Shown in pieces: positions 8,473-16,148 of a DNA stretch of 54,024 bases. The notes under the pieces are model-generated. The model was not told the origin of the DNA, searched no databases, and was given only the letters and a program-made list of their open reading frames with translations. This DNA is from an uncultured Monoglobus sp. Lineage in GTDB: Bacteria; Bacillota; Clostridia; Monoglobales; Monoglobaceae. The position numbers and the translations under genes were made by a program. Where the stretch lies: contig CANRBF010000012.1 in the NCBI GenBank assembly GCA_947628795.1, positions 1 to 54,024 on the forward strand. Direction: 5' to 3'. Within the stretch, counting starts at the first letter, position 1. Each line of letters opens with the position of its first letter.

Positions 8473-9330
8473 CTAATTTTCGGGTTCTACTATGATATTG
8501 TCGATCAGCCGCGTTTTTCCGAAGCGGACAGCAAGCGCGATCAACGTTTTTTCGACGAGTTTTCCGCCGTATAGCTCAAGGCTCGGGAAGGCGCAGCTTT
8601 CGATATACTCAATGTCCGCGAGGGGCGATCTTGATATCCGCGCCCTTATGTCCTGTTTTATTTTTTCAAGATCGGTCTCTCCGTTTTTGACCGCGTTCTC
8701 CGCCTCTTTCAGCGCCGCGCTGAGGCTGAGCGCCTGTTCGCGCTCCTCGGCCGAGAGATACGTGTTGCGGCTGCTCATGGCGAGCCCGTCTTTTTCGCGC
8801 ACTATCGGGCATGGCACGATCTCTATGTTCATGTTGAGGTCGGAGACCATGCGCATAATGACCGCCAGCTGCTGCGCGTCCTTCTGACCGAAGTAGGCGC
8901 GGTCGGCCATCGAAATGTTAAACAGCTTGGTAACGACAGTCGCCACGCCGCGGAAGTGGCCGGGTCTGGTTTTGCCGCAGAGTATCTTGGTGATGTCGCT
9001 GTCCACGCTGACGAAAGTTCCGTAGCCGTCCGGGTACATGTCCTCGGGGTCGGGGTGGAAAATATATTCCGCGCCGGCCGATTCGGCTGCCTGTTTGTCG
9101 CGCTCAAGGTCGCGGGGGTAGGTCTCGAGGTCCTCGCCCGGGCCGAACTGGGTCGGGTTGACAAAAACGCTGACGATCGTGACGTCGTTCTGCTCGGCGC
9201 TTTTGCGTATCAGTGACTTGTGGCCCTCGTGAAGATAGCCCATTGTGGGCACAAGGCCGATGGTTTTGCCCTCGGATCTTAATTTTTTCGAAACGGCGTT
9301 AAGCTCCGCCGGTGTTTTTATTATTTGCAT
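8473..9330 (-). CDS. panC: pantothenate synthetase
   Basis: 285 residues. ATP-dependent ligation of pantoate and beta-alanine. It belongs to the nucleotidyltransferase fold: the HIGH-like motif is H34-E-G-H37, preceded by [23 protein letters not shown] and the [12 protein letters not shown] block (the KMSKS-like region) are all present. The start ATG has AGGAGG 8 bases upstream. A 414-base repeat-rich gap separates it from panB, but both genes read in the same direction with no terminator in between, so one operon is likely. Confidence 0.96.
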   Translation of the reverse strand: MQIIKTPAELNAVSKKLRSEGKTIGLVPTMGYLHEGHKSLIRKSAEQNDVTIVSVFVNPTQFGPGEDLETYPRDLERDKQAAESAGAEYIFHPDPEDMYPDGYGTFVSVDSDITKILCGKTRPGHFRGVATVVTKLFNISMADRAYFGQKDAQQLAVIMRMVSDLNMNIEIVPCPIVREKDGLAMSSRNTYLSAEEREQALSLSAALKEAENAVKNGETDLEKIKQDIRARISRSPLADIEYIESCAFPSLELYGGKLVEKTLIALAVRFGKTRLIDNIIVEPEN

Positions 9331-9380
9331 GGTGTTTCCTCCTAACGTAGTGATTAGCGATTAGTGAATAGTGATTAGGA

Positions 9381-9626
9381 TCCCCCCTCAGTCGGGCTTT
9401 GCCCGACAGCTCCCCCGAGGGGGATCCTATTTAAGGCCTCCTCCCGGGAGGAGGTGGCAGGCGTAAGCCTGACGGAGGTGGGAACGTATGGAATAGGAAC
9501 TAGGAACCCCTCTTAGTCGCCTTCGGCGCCAGCATTAAGGAAGCTCTTGGTCAAAATTGCAAGCAATTTTGAAAGATAGCTTTGAACCCGCAAGCAAGCT
9601 TGCTGATTATCCCCAAGGGGCGAGCC
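9381..9626 (-). repeat. composite intergenic repeat, second copy (C'-B'-A')
   Basis: On the plus strand the modules appear as C' (9381-9424), B' (about 9432-9484) and A' (about 9503-9626, interrupted), the reverse complement of the array at 4395-4587. Linkers are similar too: the A-B linker with GGGGTTCCTAGT and the B-C linker with GGAGGAGGC-TTAA. B' keeps the frame GCCTCCTCCCGGGAGGA and GACGGAGG/ACGGAGGTGGGAAC, but its internal hairpin is CAGGC-GTAA-GCCTG, not TTTTCGCC/GGCGAAAA. Read along the pan transcript the order is A-B-C, as in the trp operon. GATTAG/AGTGA words at 9348-9380 flank it. Confidence 0.85.
9534..9610. repeat. 77-bp double-hairpin insert within module A'
   Basis: Intact module A reads GGCGCCAGC-TCT-CCCCAAGG on this strand. 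Here the TCT is replaced by 77 bases holding two perfect hairpins: CAAAATTG-CAAG-CAATTTTG and GCAAGC-AA-GCTTGC. The second resembles GCAAGC-GAA-GCTTGC at 48575-48589. It looks like a small element nested in the larger repeat. Confidence 0.7.
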
Positions 9627-9627
9627 T

Positions 9628-9728
9628 AACGGGCGGCCGAGGTCGTCCGCCCCTACGGCGGTTTGCGTGCTATGGTCGTAGGGGACGACGACCTCGGCGT
9701 CCCGCGGGCGGATATTATCCGCCCGTTT
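9628..9728. repeat. inverted-repeat element beside the composite repeat
   Basis: Two 20-base arms, 9638-9657 (CGAGGTCGTCCGCCCCTACG) and 9677-9696 (CGTAGGGGACGACGACCTCG), pair with few mismatches, inside outer GGGCGG (9631-9636) and CCGCCC. A separate 19-base palindrome lies at 9706-9724. There is no coding content. It ends 16 bases before the panB stop codon and resembles a MITE or REP-like element. Confidence 0.7.
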
Positions 9729-9744
9729 GCATTGCCCGGTTGAA

Positions 9745-10530
9745 TTATTTGGGGAAGCTTCCCTCTTTTACTTCGGTTATATAGTCAGTGACGCCGGCGG
9801 TTATCGCTTTGCCGACCTCGGCGAAGCGTTTCACGAACGACGGCACGTAATCGTCGAACATTCCCAGCATGTCGTGCAGTACCAGAACCTGCCCGTCGCA
9901 GTCGGGGCCCGCGCCTATGCCTATCGTGGGGATCGTCAGGCTCTCGGTAACCTTTTTCGCCAGATCGCGGGGGATGCACTCAAGCACCAGAGCGAAGGCT
10001 CCCGCCTCCTCCACCGCTTTCGCGTCGCGCAGCAGCTTTTCCGCCGCCGCGTCGGTCTTTGCCTGAACGCCGAAGCCGCCCAGCTGATTCACGCTCTGGG
10101 GCGTCAGCCCAAGGTGTGCGCACACGGGTATTCCCGCGTCGGTTATCGCCTTTATGACATCGGCGACCTCCTCGCCGCCCTCGATCTTGACCGCCGCCGC
10201 GTTTCCTTCCGCTATAAGGGCGCCGGCGTTTTTCACAGCCTCATACTTTCCGACCCGGCAGGACAAAAACGGCATGTCGGCCACGACCATGGCGCGCTTC
10301 GCGCCTCTCGCCACAGCCTTTGTGTGGTGTATCATGTCCGCCATGTTGACGTGGGTGGTGTTGTCATAGCCCAGCATAACGTTGCCCAGCGAGTCGCCCA
10401 CCAGTATCATGTCGATGCCCGCGTCGTCTACCAGCTTTGCCATCGAGTAATCATAAGAGGTCAGCATGGAAATTTTCTCTCTGCCTTTCATTGCCCGAAC
10501 GGTTTTTGTGGTGATCTTCTTTTCTGCCAT
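9745..10530 (-). CDS. panB: 3-methyl-2-oxobutanoate hydroxymethyltransferase
   Basis: 261 residues. Makes ketopantoate from 2-oxoisovalerate with methylene-THF. Family landmarks are [19 protein letters not shown], the metal-binding [21 protein letters not shown] and VVADMPFLS near the N-terminus, and the [21 protein letters not shown] segment near the C-terminus. The ATG has AAAGGAG upstream. It is the first gene of the pan operon, after a structured leader. Ketopantoate reductase (panE) is not in the window. Confidence 0.96.
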   Translation of the reverse strand: MAEKKITTKTVRAMKGREKISMLTSYDYSMAKLVDDAGIDMILVGDSLGNVMLGYDNTTHVNMADMIHHTKAVARGAKRAMVVADMPFLSCRVGKYEAVKNAGALIAEGNAAAVKIEGGEEVADVIKAITDAGIPVCAHLGLTPQSVNQLGGFGVQAKTDAAAEKLLRDAKAVEEAGAFALVLECIPRDLAKKVTESLTIPTIGIGAGPDCDGQVLVLHDMLGMFDDYVPSFVKRFAEVGKAITAGVTDYITEVKEGSFPK

Positions 10531-10628
10531 TTTTCATTCTCCTTTACTTTTAATTTCAGCTTTTGGTATGAGTTTCTTCATTATATTATATATAATATAA
10601 ATCCAAAACTACATATTATTGTGTGCAT

Positions 10629-10658
10629 AAAAACAGGATACCCAATATGCGGTATCCT
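10629..10658 (-). terminator. terminator in the pan leader
   Basis: AGGATACC (minus strand 10658-10651) and GGTATCCT (10642-10635) form an 8-bp stem with an 8-base loop, followed by GTTTTT. It lies about 100 bases before panB, as expected of an attenuator. Confidence 0.85.
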
Positions 10659-10814
10659 TACAGAGAACGTCAAAACGCGGATCCCGCGCAAAACCTGCGC
10701 GAAATTGTCCGTTTTGAAAAATTTTTAAAAAAATCAGTCTCTGTTGGGAACCCAATCAAAGCTTTTGTCGTCATACATAGTGAGAGGTCGATTTTCGCTC
10801 TCCCTATGTCGGCA
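10629..10814 (-). ncRNA. pan operon leader, candidate pan RNA motif with terminator
   Basis: The minus-strand transcript from the promoter at 10821-10849 is about 185 nt and ends in an intrinsic terminator before panB. Its first hairpin (10809-10775) pairs ACATAG with CTATGT and GAGAG with CTCTC, and leaves unpaired A residues on the 3' side at two places. The pan RNA motif, a known comparative-genomics motif upstream of panB/panC/panD, is a stem with two conserved bulged adenosines, which fits. A larger stem follows (ACAGAGA 10744-10738 with TCTCTGT 10666-10660) that encloses TCAAAACG/CGTTTTGA and CGCGCA/TGCGCG hairpins. Hairpins are seen directly; the family assignment and a role in attenuation by a pantothenate-related ligand are inferred. 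A stand-alone small RNA is the alternative. Confidence 0.6.
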
Positions 10815-10820
10815 AGTAAG

Positions 10821-10849
10821 AGTATAGCATACTTTGGAACAAATTGCAA
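10821..10849 (-). promoter_or_regulatory. promoter of the pan leader
   Basis: On the minus strand TTGCAA (10849-10844), 17 bases, TATACT (10826-10821). Transcription would begin near 10814 and run toward panB. Confidence 0.75.
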
Positions 10850-10923
10850 TATCTTTTTGTTACATAAAGTTACAAACAGGGTTACAAAGAATTACAATTT
10901 TTATACAAATTGATTCAAACCCC

Positions 10924-10952
10924 TTGACATATGTCGGTTTAGGTATTAAAAT
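10924..10952 (+). promoter_or_regulatory. pyrG promoter
   Basis: TTGACA (10924-10929), a 17-base spacer and TAAAAT (10947-10952). I do not see the G-run start or pyrimidine-rich attenuator used for CTP control of pyrG in Bacillus. Confidence 0.75.
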
Positions 10953-11009
10953 ACAAGAGTTAAAGTGTATTTGGCTTTTAATATAATTATCGAAAAGGGG
11001 GAAATCATT

Positions 11010-12632
11010 GTGGCCGTTAAATACGTTTTCGTGACCGGCGGAGTTGTGTCGGGCATAGGCAAGGGCATAACCGCGGCTTCGCTGGGCAGACTTTTAAAGT
11101 CCAGGGGCCTGAGAGTCACGATACAGAAATTTGACCCCTACATAAATATAGACCCGGGCACCATGAGCCCGTATCAGCACGGCGAGGTGTTTGTCACCGA
11201 CGACGGAGCCGAGACCGACCTCGACCTGGGCCATTACGAGAGATTTATCGACGAAAGTCTGACAAAAAACAGCAATATCACCACCGGCAAGGTTTACCAC
11301 TCGGTCATCACCAAGGAGCGCCAGGGCGCGTACCTGGGCGGAACGGTCCAGGTAATACCCCACATCACCGACGAGATCAAGCAGAAGATCTACGACGTGG
11401 GCGACGAGGGCGAGTCCGACGTGGTCATCACCGAGATCGGCGGAACGGTCGGCGATATCGAGAGCCAGCCGTTTCTGGAGGCGATACGCCAGGTGGCCTA
11501 CGACAAGGGCAGAAAAAACGTCATGTATATACACGTGACGCTGGTGCCCTATCTCAGGACATCGGGCGAGCTCAAGTCAAAGCCCACCCAGCACAGCGTC
11601 AAGGAGCTTCTCAGCATAGGCATTCAGCCCGACATGCTGATCTGCCGCAGCGAGATCCCGCTTGAGGATTCCCAGCGCGACAAGATAGCGCTGTTCTGCA
11701 ATGTGGACCGAGACTGCGTTTTCCAGAACCTTAACTGCGACACGATCTACGACGTGCCGATCATGCTCGAAAACCAGAACCTTTCGGGAAAGGTCTGCGA
11801 GAGACTGGGGATCACGACCCCGGAGCCCGACCTTCACGAGTGGTACGATATCATAAAGCGGGTAAACAGCCTTGACAAAAAGGTCAAGATCGCGCTTGTC
11901 GGAAAATACGTGGCGCTGCACGATGCGTATCTCAGCGTCGCCGAAGCGCTGCACCACGGGGGCTATGCCTGCGGTGCCGAGGTCGAGATCGACTGGGTGG
12001 ACGCCGAGGAGGTAAACGACGACAATGTGCGCGAGCGTATCGGAGACGCGGACGGAATTTTGGTTCCGGGCGGATTCGGCGACCGGGGCATAGACGGCAA
12101 GATATCGGCGATAAAGTACGCCAGAAAAAACAAGGTGCCGTATCTGGGCATATGCCTGGGCATGCAGCTGGCGGTGGTGGAGTTCGCCAGGAATGTCGCG
12201 GGGCTCAAGGGGGCCCACAGCTCGGAGCTTGATCCCGACACGCCGTATCCGGTCATCGACCTGATGCCCGAGCAGAAAAATATTTCCGACATGGGCGGCA
12301 CAATGAGGCTCGGAGCCTATCCGTGCAAGATCAGAGAGAACAGCAAGTTTGCCGCGGAGGCATACGGCGGATTTGAAAAGATAAAAGAGAGACACAGACA
12401 CAGATACGAGATGAACAACGACTTCATCAAAGATCTGACCGATATGGGGCTTGTGATAGCGGGAACATCGCCGGACAATCGTCTGGTTGAGATCGTTGAG
12501 GTGAAGGATCACCCCTGGTTCGTGGGCGTGCAGTTCCACCCGGAATTTAAATCCAGACCCAACAAACCGCACCCGTTATTTAAGCAATTTATATATAATT
12601 CGCTACTTTGTTCACAAAAAACTGTTAAATAA
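11010..12632 (+). CDS. pyrG: CTP synthase
   Basis: 540 residues, usual length. Aminates UTP to CTP with glutamine nitrogen. The synthetase domain starts with [21 protein letters not shown], an ATP-binding P-loop. The C-terminal amidotransferase domain carries Cys382 in GICLGMQ and the His510/Glu512 pair in FHPEF. I chose GTG at 11010 because AAAGGGGG lies just upstream and the protein then begins [11 protein letters not shown], as in homologues; an in-frame GTG at 10965 would add 15 unconserved residues. It has its own promoter and lies divergent from the pan operon. Confidence 0.96.
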   Translation: MAVKYVFVTGGVVSGIGKGITAASLGRLLKSRGLRVTIQKFDPYINIDPGTMSPYQHGEVFVTDDGAETDLDLGHYERFIDESLTKNSNITTGKVYHSVITKERQGAYLGGTVQVIPHITDEIKQKIYDVGDEGESDVVITEIGGTVGDIESQPFLEAIRQVAYDKGRKNVMYIHVTLVPYLRTSGELKSKPTQHSVKELLSIGIQPDMLICRSEIPLEDSQRDKIALFCNVDRDCVFQNLNCDTIYDVPIMLENQNLSGKVCERLGITTPEPDLHEWYDIIKRVNSLDKKVKIALVGKYVALHDAYLSVAEALHHGGYACGAEVEIDWVDAEEVNDDNVRERIGDADGILVPGGFGDRGIDGKISAIKYARKNKVPYLGICLGMQLAVVEFARNVAGLKGAHSSELDPDTPYPVIDLMPEQKNISDMGGTMRLGAYPCKIRENSKFAAEAYGGFEKIKERHRHRYEMNNDFIKDLTDMGLVIAGTSPDNRLVEIVEVKDHPWFVGVQFHPEFKSRPNKPHPLFKQFIYNSLLCSQKTVK

Positions 12633-12675
12633 TTTGGTTATTTTGTTACAATTGTGTGAAAAGATAAAATACTTA

Positions 12676-12705
12676 TTGACAATTTGCCCTATTTGGTGTT
12701 ATAAT
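12676..12705 (+). promoter_or_regulatory. promoter of the large S-layer gene
   Basis: TTGACA (12676-12681), an 18-base spacer and TATAAT (12700-12705). The untranslated leader is about 115 bases, AT-rich, and ends in AAGGAGG (12810-12816), a strong ribosome site. Long stable leaders are common for S-layer mRNAs. Confidence 0.85.
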
Positions 12706-12827
12706 CTGTAGTAAGCTAAGAAAAAGTATGATAGGATAAAAATGTTCTGCTCATAATTTGCTTGGCTCGATAATTAATTTTGTAAAAAAAATTAAAATTT
12801 TAATATTTTAAGGAGGATTTGAGACAT

Positions 12828-15800
12828 ATGAGAAATCTCAAAAAGGTGATTGCCTTAGTAGCAGTGTTTGCTATGTTGGTAAGCACAGTTGCGTTTGCGG
12901 CTACATTTGATGATGTTGCTGAGAACGATACATACGCTGCGGCAATCGAAACATTAAACCAGCTTGGCATTTTGACAGGCGACGATGCAAACAATGACGG
13001 CGTTATGAGCTTCCGTCCCAACGACACTATCACAAGAGCTGAGATCACAGCTATTATTGCGAGAATGCAGGGTCGTACAGGCGCGGTTGCTCAGACAGAG
13101 ACAATCTTTAAGGATGTTCCCGCCAGCCACTGGGCTTCCGGTTATATCCAGGCGGCTACAAGCACACAGATAATCAACGGTTACGGCGACGGTAACTTTG
13201 GTCCCGATGATAACGTTCTGTATCAGGATGTTGTTAAGATGATCATGGAGACACTGGGTTACAAGAACTACGCTCTCGAGAACGGCGGATATCCCGTAGG
13301 ATATGAGATCGCTGCTCAGAGACAGAAGGTTCTGGACGGTGTTATCGGCGGCGCTGACGGCGTTCAGGCTACAAGAGGAATGGTTGCTCAGATGGTTGAC
13401 AACGCTATCGAGGCTCCTCTGATGGACAGAATGGCTTACGGCGGCAACGGCCAGTACGTAATCTATGACGGCACATGGCAGCCCATGAGAACATGCCTGA
13501 GCGAGTACCTCGGCATCACCAAGCTGAGAGGCCAGGTCGTATCCAATGAGATCACAGGCTTAAACGGCGCTATGAGCGTTAGCTCCTACAGAGACGAGAC
13601 AGTAAGAATCGCTCTGACAGACCTCTTTAAGGTTCAGTCGAACAACTATGACACACCTTATGAAGGCTACAATCCCGAGTATGATTTCTATGTTGGCACA
13701 ACAAACGCTTCCGAGTACTTCGGTTATGACGTAACGGCTTATGCCCGCACAAACGGCACAGATATCGCTACTCTGATTTCTATCATCCCCACAGAGGGAC
13801 AGAACACATCGGCTTCGTTTAACCTCAGCCAGTTCAGCTATTATGACAGCAACAACCGTCCCGCTCTGTACTACATGAGAGGCGAGAACGACAGAACAGC
13901 CACAAGACTGCCTATCGATGAGAACGGCGCGTACATTGTTTACAACGGAATCTGCGGCTATGACATCAACAGCGTATTCGCTCCTCAGGACGATCCCAAC
14001 AACACAAACTACAAGGTATCGGCTGACAGCGCTTACAGCGGACAGGTTACACTGATCGACAACAACCAGACAGCGGGTTATGACTTCATCTTCGTTGACG
14101 TTGCGGTAGGCGGCGTAGTTGAGGAGCTCTCGAACAGAGGCATCCTTTCCTTCAAGAACGCCGTAGGCGACAGAGGCAAGGACAACCTGGTTAACAGAGT
14201 TGAGTTTGAGTCTACAGCCAACAACGCTTACATCAAGATCACAAAGGATGGTCAGCCCTACGATTATACACAGCTCAAGGAGTGGGATGTTCTTTCTATC
14301 GTAGCTAACACTTCAAACAGCGGCAGCGAGTATTATGACATCGAGGTTCTCGATGGCGAGGCTACAGCTATCGCGGGCACAGTTAACCGCGTGATCTCTT
14401 CGGAGACATCGGCTACAGAGTTTGCTTACGAGATCAACGGCACATCTTATGACGTGGCTGAGGGTTACTATGCTCCTTCAACTATCAGAGCCGGTTCGTC
14501 GGGTACATTCTATGTTGACAAGTACGGCAAGATCGTTGCTTACAACAGAGACCTGAACGCTACGAGCGGCACAGGCGCTAACTACGCTTACATTCTGAAC
14601 GCGGAAGTTGCTTCGGGTAACTTCGGCGAGACAGCTCCCGTTATCCAGTTCGTATATAAGGACGGTACTGTAAACACAGCTACATTCGCTCAGAACGTTA
14701 CTATTTACAATCCGTCAGCCGAATTCGTAGACGGCGGCGCTACAAGCGACTATATCACATATCAGTATAAGAACCATGACAACGTACAGGATGCTCTTGA
14801 CTCGATGGTAGGTCAGATCGTAACTCTGAGCGCTTCCAGCGGTTCTATCAGATCGATCACATTGCCTTATGACGGACAGGAAGGCGTTGACGCCGATTCT
14901 ACACTCAACATTCTGGCAGGCGCAGGCGCGTTCAGCTATGATCAGGATACTCAGGAAATGAGAATCAGCAACAAGAGAATCGACGTAACTCAGGATACAA
15001 CAGTATTCTTCATCGGCAGACCCGGCGACGGCTTCCAGTATCTTGTTTCCGCTTCCGGTCAGGCTACAGAGGACTGCACAGTTACAAACGGTTCTAACCT
15101 CGTAACGATGGACGGCGACGTTGCTGTTGCATACTCGAACGCTAACGCTAACGGATATGCTGACGTAGTAGTTCTCTACAACACAGATATCGCCACAAGC
15201 CCCGAGTCCGGCGTTGCTATGATAACATCTGTCGGCGAAGGCTCAAACGGCACTCTGTCTGTAAGCTACTATCAGAACGGCGAGCTCATCCAGGCTCAGA
15301 CATCTGATGATTTCAATAATGCATACCTGACAAGAGACACGCAGCCCGGTTCGCTGTTCAAGTTCGGTAAGACCGGTGATTATATCACATCGGCTACACC
15401 GTACCTGACATTTATAGGCGACATCAGATCCGATATCACAAGCGGCGGCTCTAATCCCGGTGTTCCCGTAATCGATAGGCTGTTCGGCGGAACAACCGAT
15501 GAAGAGGTTACATTCGGTGCTGTTGTTGGAAGAAACGGCAACAGAGTAAGAATCGCTCCCATGGAGGAAGGCGACGAACTGCCCGACTTTGGCAACATCA
15601 CATCTGTATCGCTCAACAACGTACAGGCTAACTACTATGTATATGATGCTTCCAGAAGCAGCAGATCCAGAGTAGGTCTGGGCGGTATCGGCGACATCTA
15701 TGTTGACCGTTATCTCGCCGGTGACGAAGGCGTTTCAACAGGTAACGTAATCACCTACGGCAACTTCTCAGAGGAGAACCCCGTAGCCGGAATGCTCGAC

Positions 15801-15881
15801 TATGTATACATCAGAACATACGAGAGAACAGGCGATGTAGTTATCTACATGCAGCGTCAGTATGACTACTCGATCAACTAA
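12828..15881 (+). CDS. large secreted SLH-domain protein, probable S-layer protein
   Basis: 1017 residues. A signal peptide (MRNLKK followed by a hydrophobic stretch ending VAFA, cleavage before ATFDDV) leads into SLH repeats at about 25-85 and 93-150, with a degenerate third to about 205. The remaining ~800 residues are rich in Thr, Ser, Asn, Gly and Tyr with beta-type patterning and no enzyme motif that I recognise. SLH repeats anchor to wall polymers. Codon use is strikingly different from neighbours: Thr is mostly ACA and Ala mostly GCT, not ACC/GCC/GCG, as expected of a very highly expressed gene. With the strong promoter, ribosome site and terminator this points to the main S-layer protein. 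The ATG at 12828 is used; an upstream TTG overlaps the ribosome site region. Surface-glycan genes follow directly. Confidence 0.85.
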   Translation: MRNLKKVIALVAVFAMLVSTVAFAATFDDVAENDTYAAAIETLNQLGILTGDDANNDGVMSFRPNDTITRAEITAIIARMQGRTGAVAQTETIFKDVPASHWASGYIQAATSTQIINGYGDGNFGPDDNVLYQDVVKMIMETLGYKNYALENGGYPVGYEIAAQRQKVLDGVIGGADGVQATRGMVAQMVDNAIEAPLMDRMAYGGNGQYVIYDGTWQPMRTCLSEYLGITKLRGQVVSNEITGLNGAMSVSSYRDETVRIALTDLFKVQSNNYDTPYEGYNPEYDFYVGTTNASEYFGYDVTAYARTNGTDIATLISIIPTEGQNTSASFNLSQFSYYDSNNRPALYYMRGENDRTATRLPIDENGAYIVYNGICGYDINSVFAPQDDPNNTNYKVSADSAYSGQVTLIDNNQTAGYDFIFVDVAVGGVVEELSNRGILSFKNAVGDRGKDNLVNRVEFESTANNAYIKITKDGQPYDYTQLKEWDVLSIVANTSNSGSEYYDIEVLDGEATAIAGTVNRVISSETSATEFAYEINGTSYDVAEGYYAPSTIRAGSSGTFYVDKYGKIVAYNRDLNATSGTGANYAYILNAEVASGNFGETAPVIQFVYKDGTVNTATFAQNVTIYNPSAEFVDGGATSDYITYQYKNHDNVQDALDSMVGQIVTLSASSGSIRSITLPYDGQEGVDADSTLNILAGAGAFSYDQDTQEMRISNKRIDVTQDTTVFFIGRPGDGFQYLVSASGQATEDCTVTNGSNLVTMDGDVAVAYSNANANGYADVVVLYNTDIATSPESGVAMITSVGEGSNGTLSVSYYQNGELIQAQTSDDFNNAYLTRDTQPGSLFKFGKTGDYITSATPYLTFIGDIRSDITSGGSNPGVPVIDRLFGGTTDEEVTFGAVVGRNGNRVRIAPMEEGDELPDFGNITSVSLNNVQANYYVYDASRSSRSRVGLGGIGDIYVDRYLAGDEGVSTGNVITYGNFSEENPVAGMLDYVYIRTYERTGDVVIYMQRQYDYSIN

Positions 15882-15896
15882 TATAAGTTGAAATCA

Positions 15897-15924
15897 AGAG
15901 GTCCCGAAAGGGACCTCTTTTTTT
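15897..15924 (+). terminator. strong terminator after the S-layer gene
   Basis: AGAGGTCCC and GGGACCTCT (15897-15918) close on a GAAA tetraloop and are followed by seven T residues. Confidence 0.93.
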
Positions 15925-16005
15925 GTGTAAAACAGCCAAAGCCGCAAAACACGTGGTTAAAAAATGAATATTATGCCGAAAATAAGCGTGGATAGCAAAA
16001 AAACA

Positions 16006-16034
16006 TTGACATTCGTAAGATTGTATTGTAGAAT
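16006..16034 (+). promoter_or_regulatory. promoter of the surface-glycan operon
   Basis: TTGACA (16006-16011), 17 bases, TAGAAT (16029-16034), about 110 bases before the first membrane-protein gene. The rest of the 15925-16148 gap shows nothing else. Confidence 0.75.
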
Positions 16035-16148
16035 ATTTAAGATGGGTTTGTATATATAAATGCAGAACAGACCCGGTTAAATAGTGATTCAAACAAAATA
16101 TATACATGAATATTTTGAGACAAATAAAACCGAAAGGCGGATGATATT

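Noticed and set aside
9557..9784. Small Arg/Gly-rich open frame in the panC-panB gap
   Set aside because: It lies within hairpin repeats and runs into the panB 3' end; no ribosome site.
10629..10814. 6S RNA
   Set aside because: Size fits, but there is no long closing stem joining the ends around a central bubble, and the position directly before panB with a terminator fits a leader better.
11577..12572. 331-residue open frame opposite pyrG
   Set aside because: The complement of a highly conserved gene; no family features.
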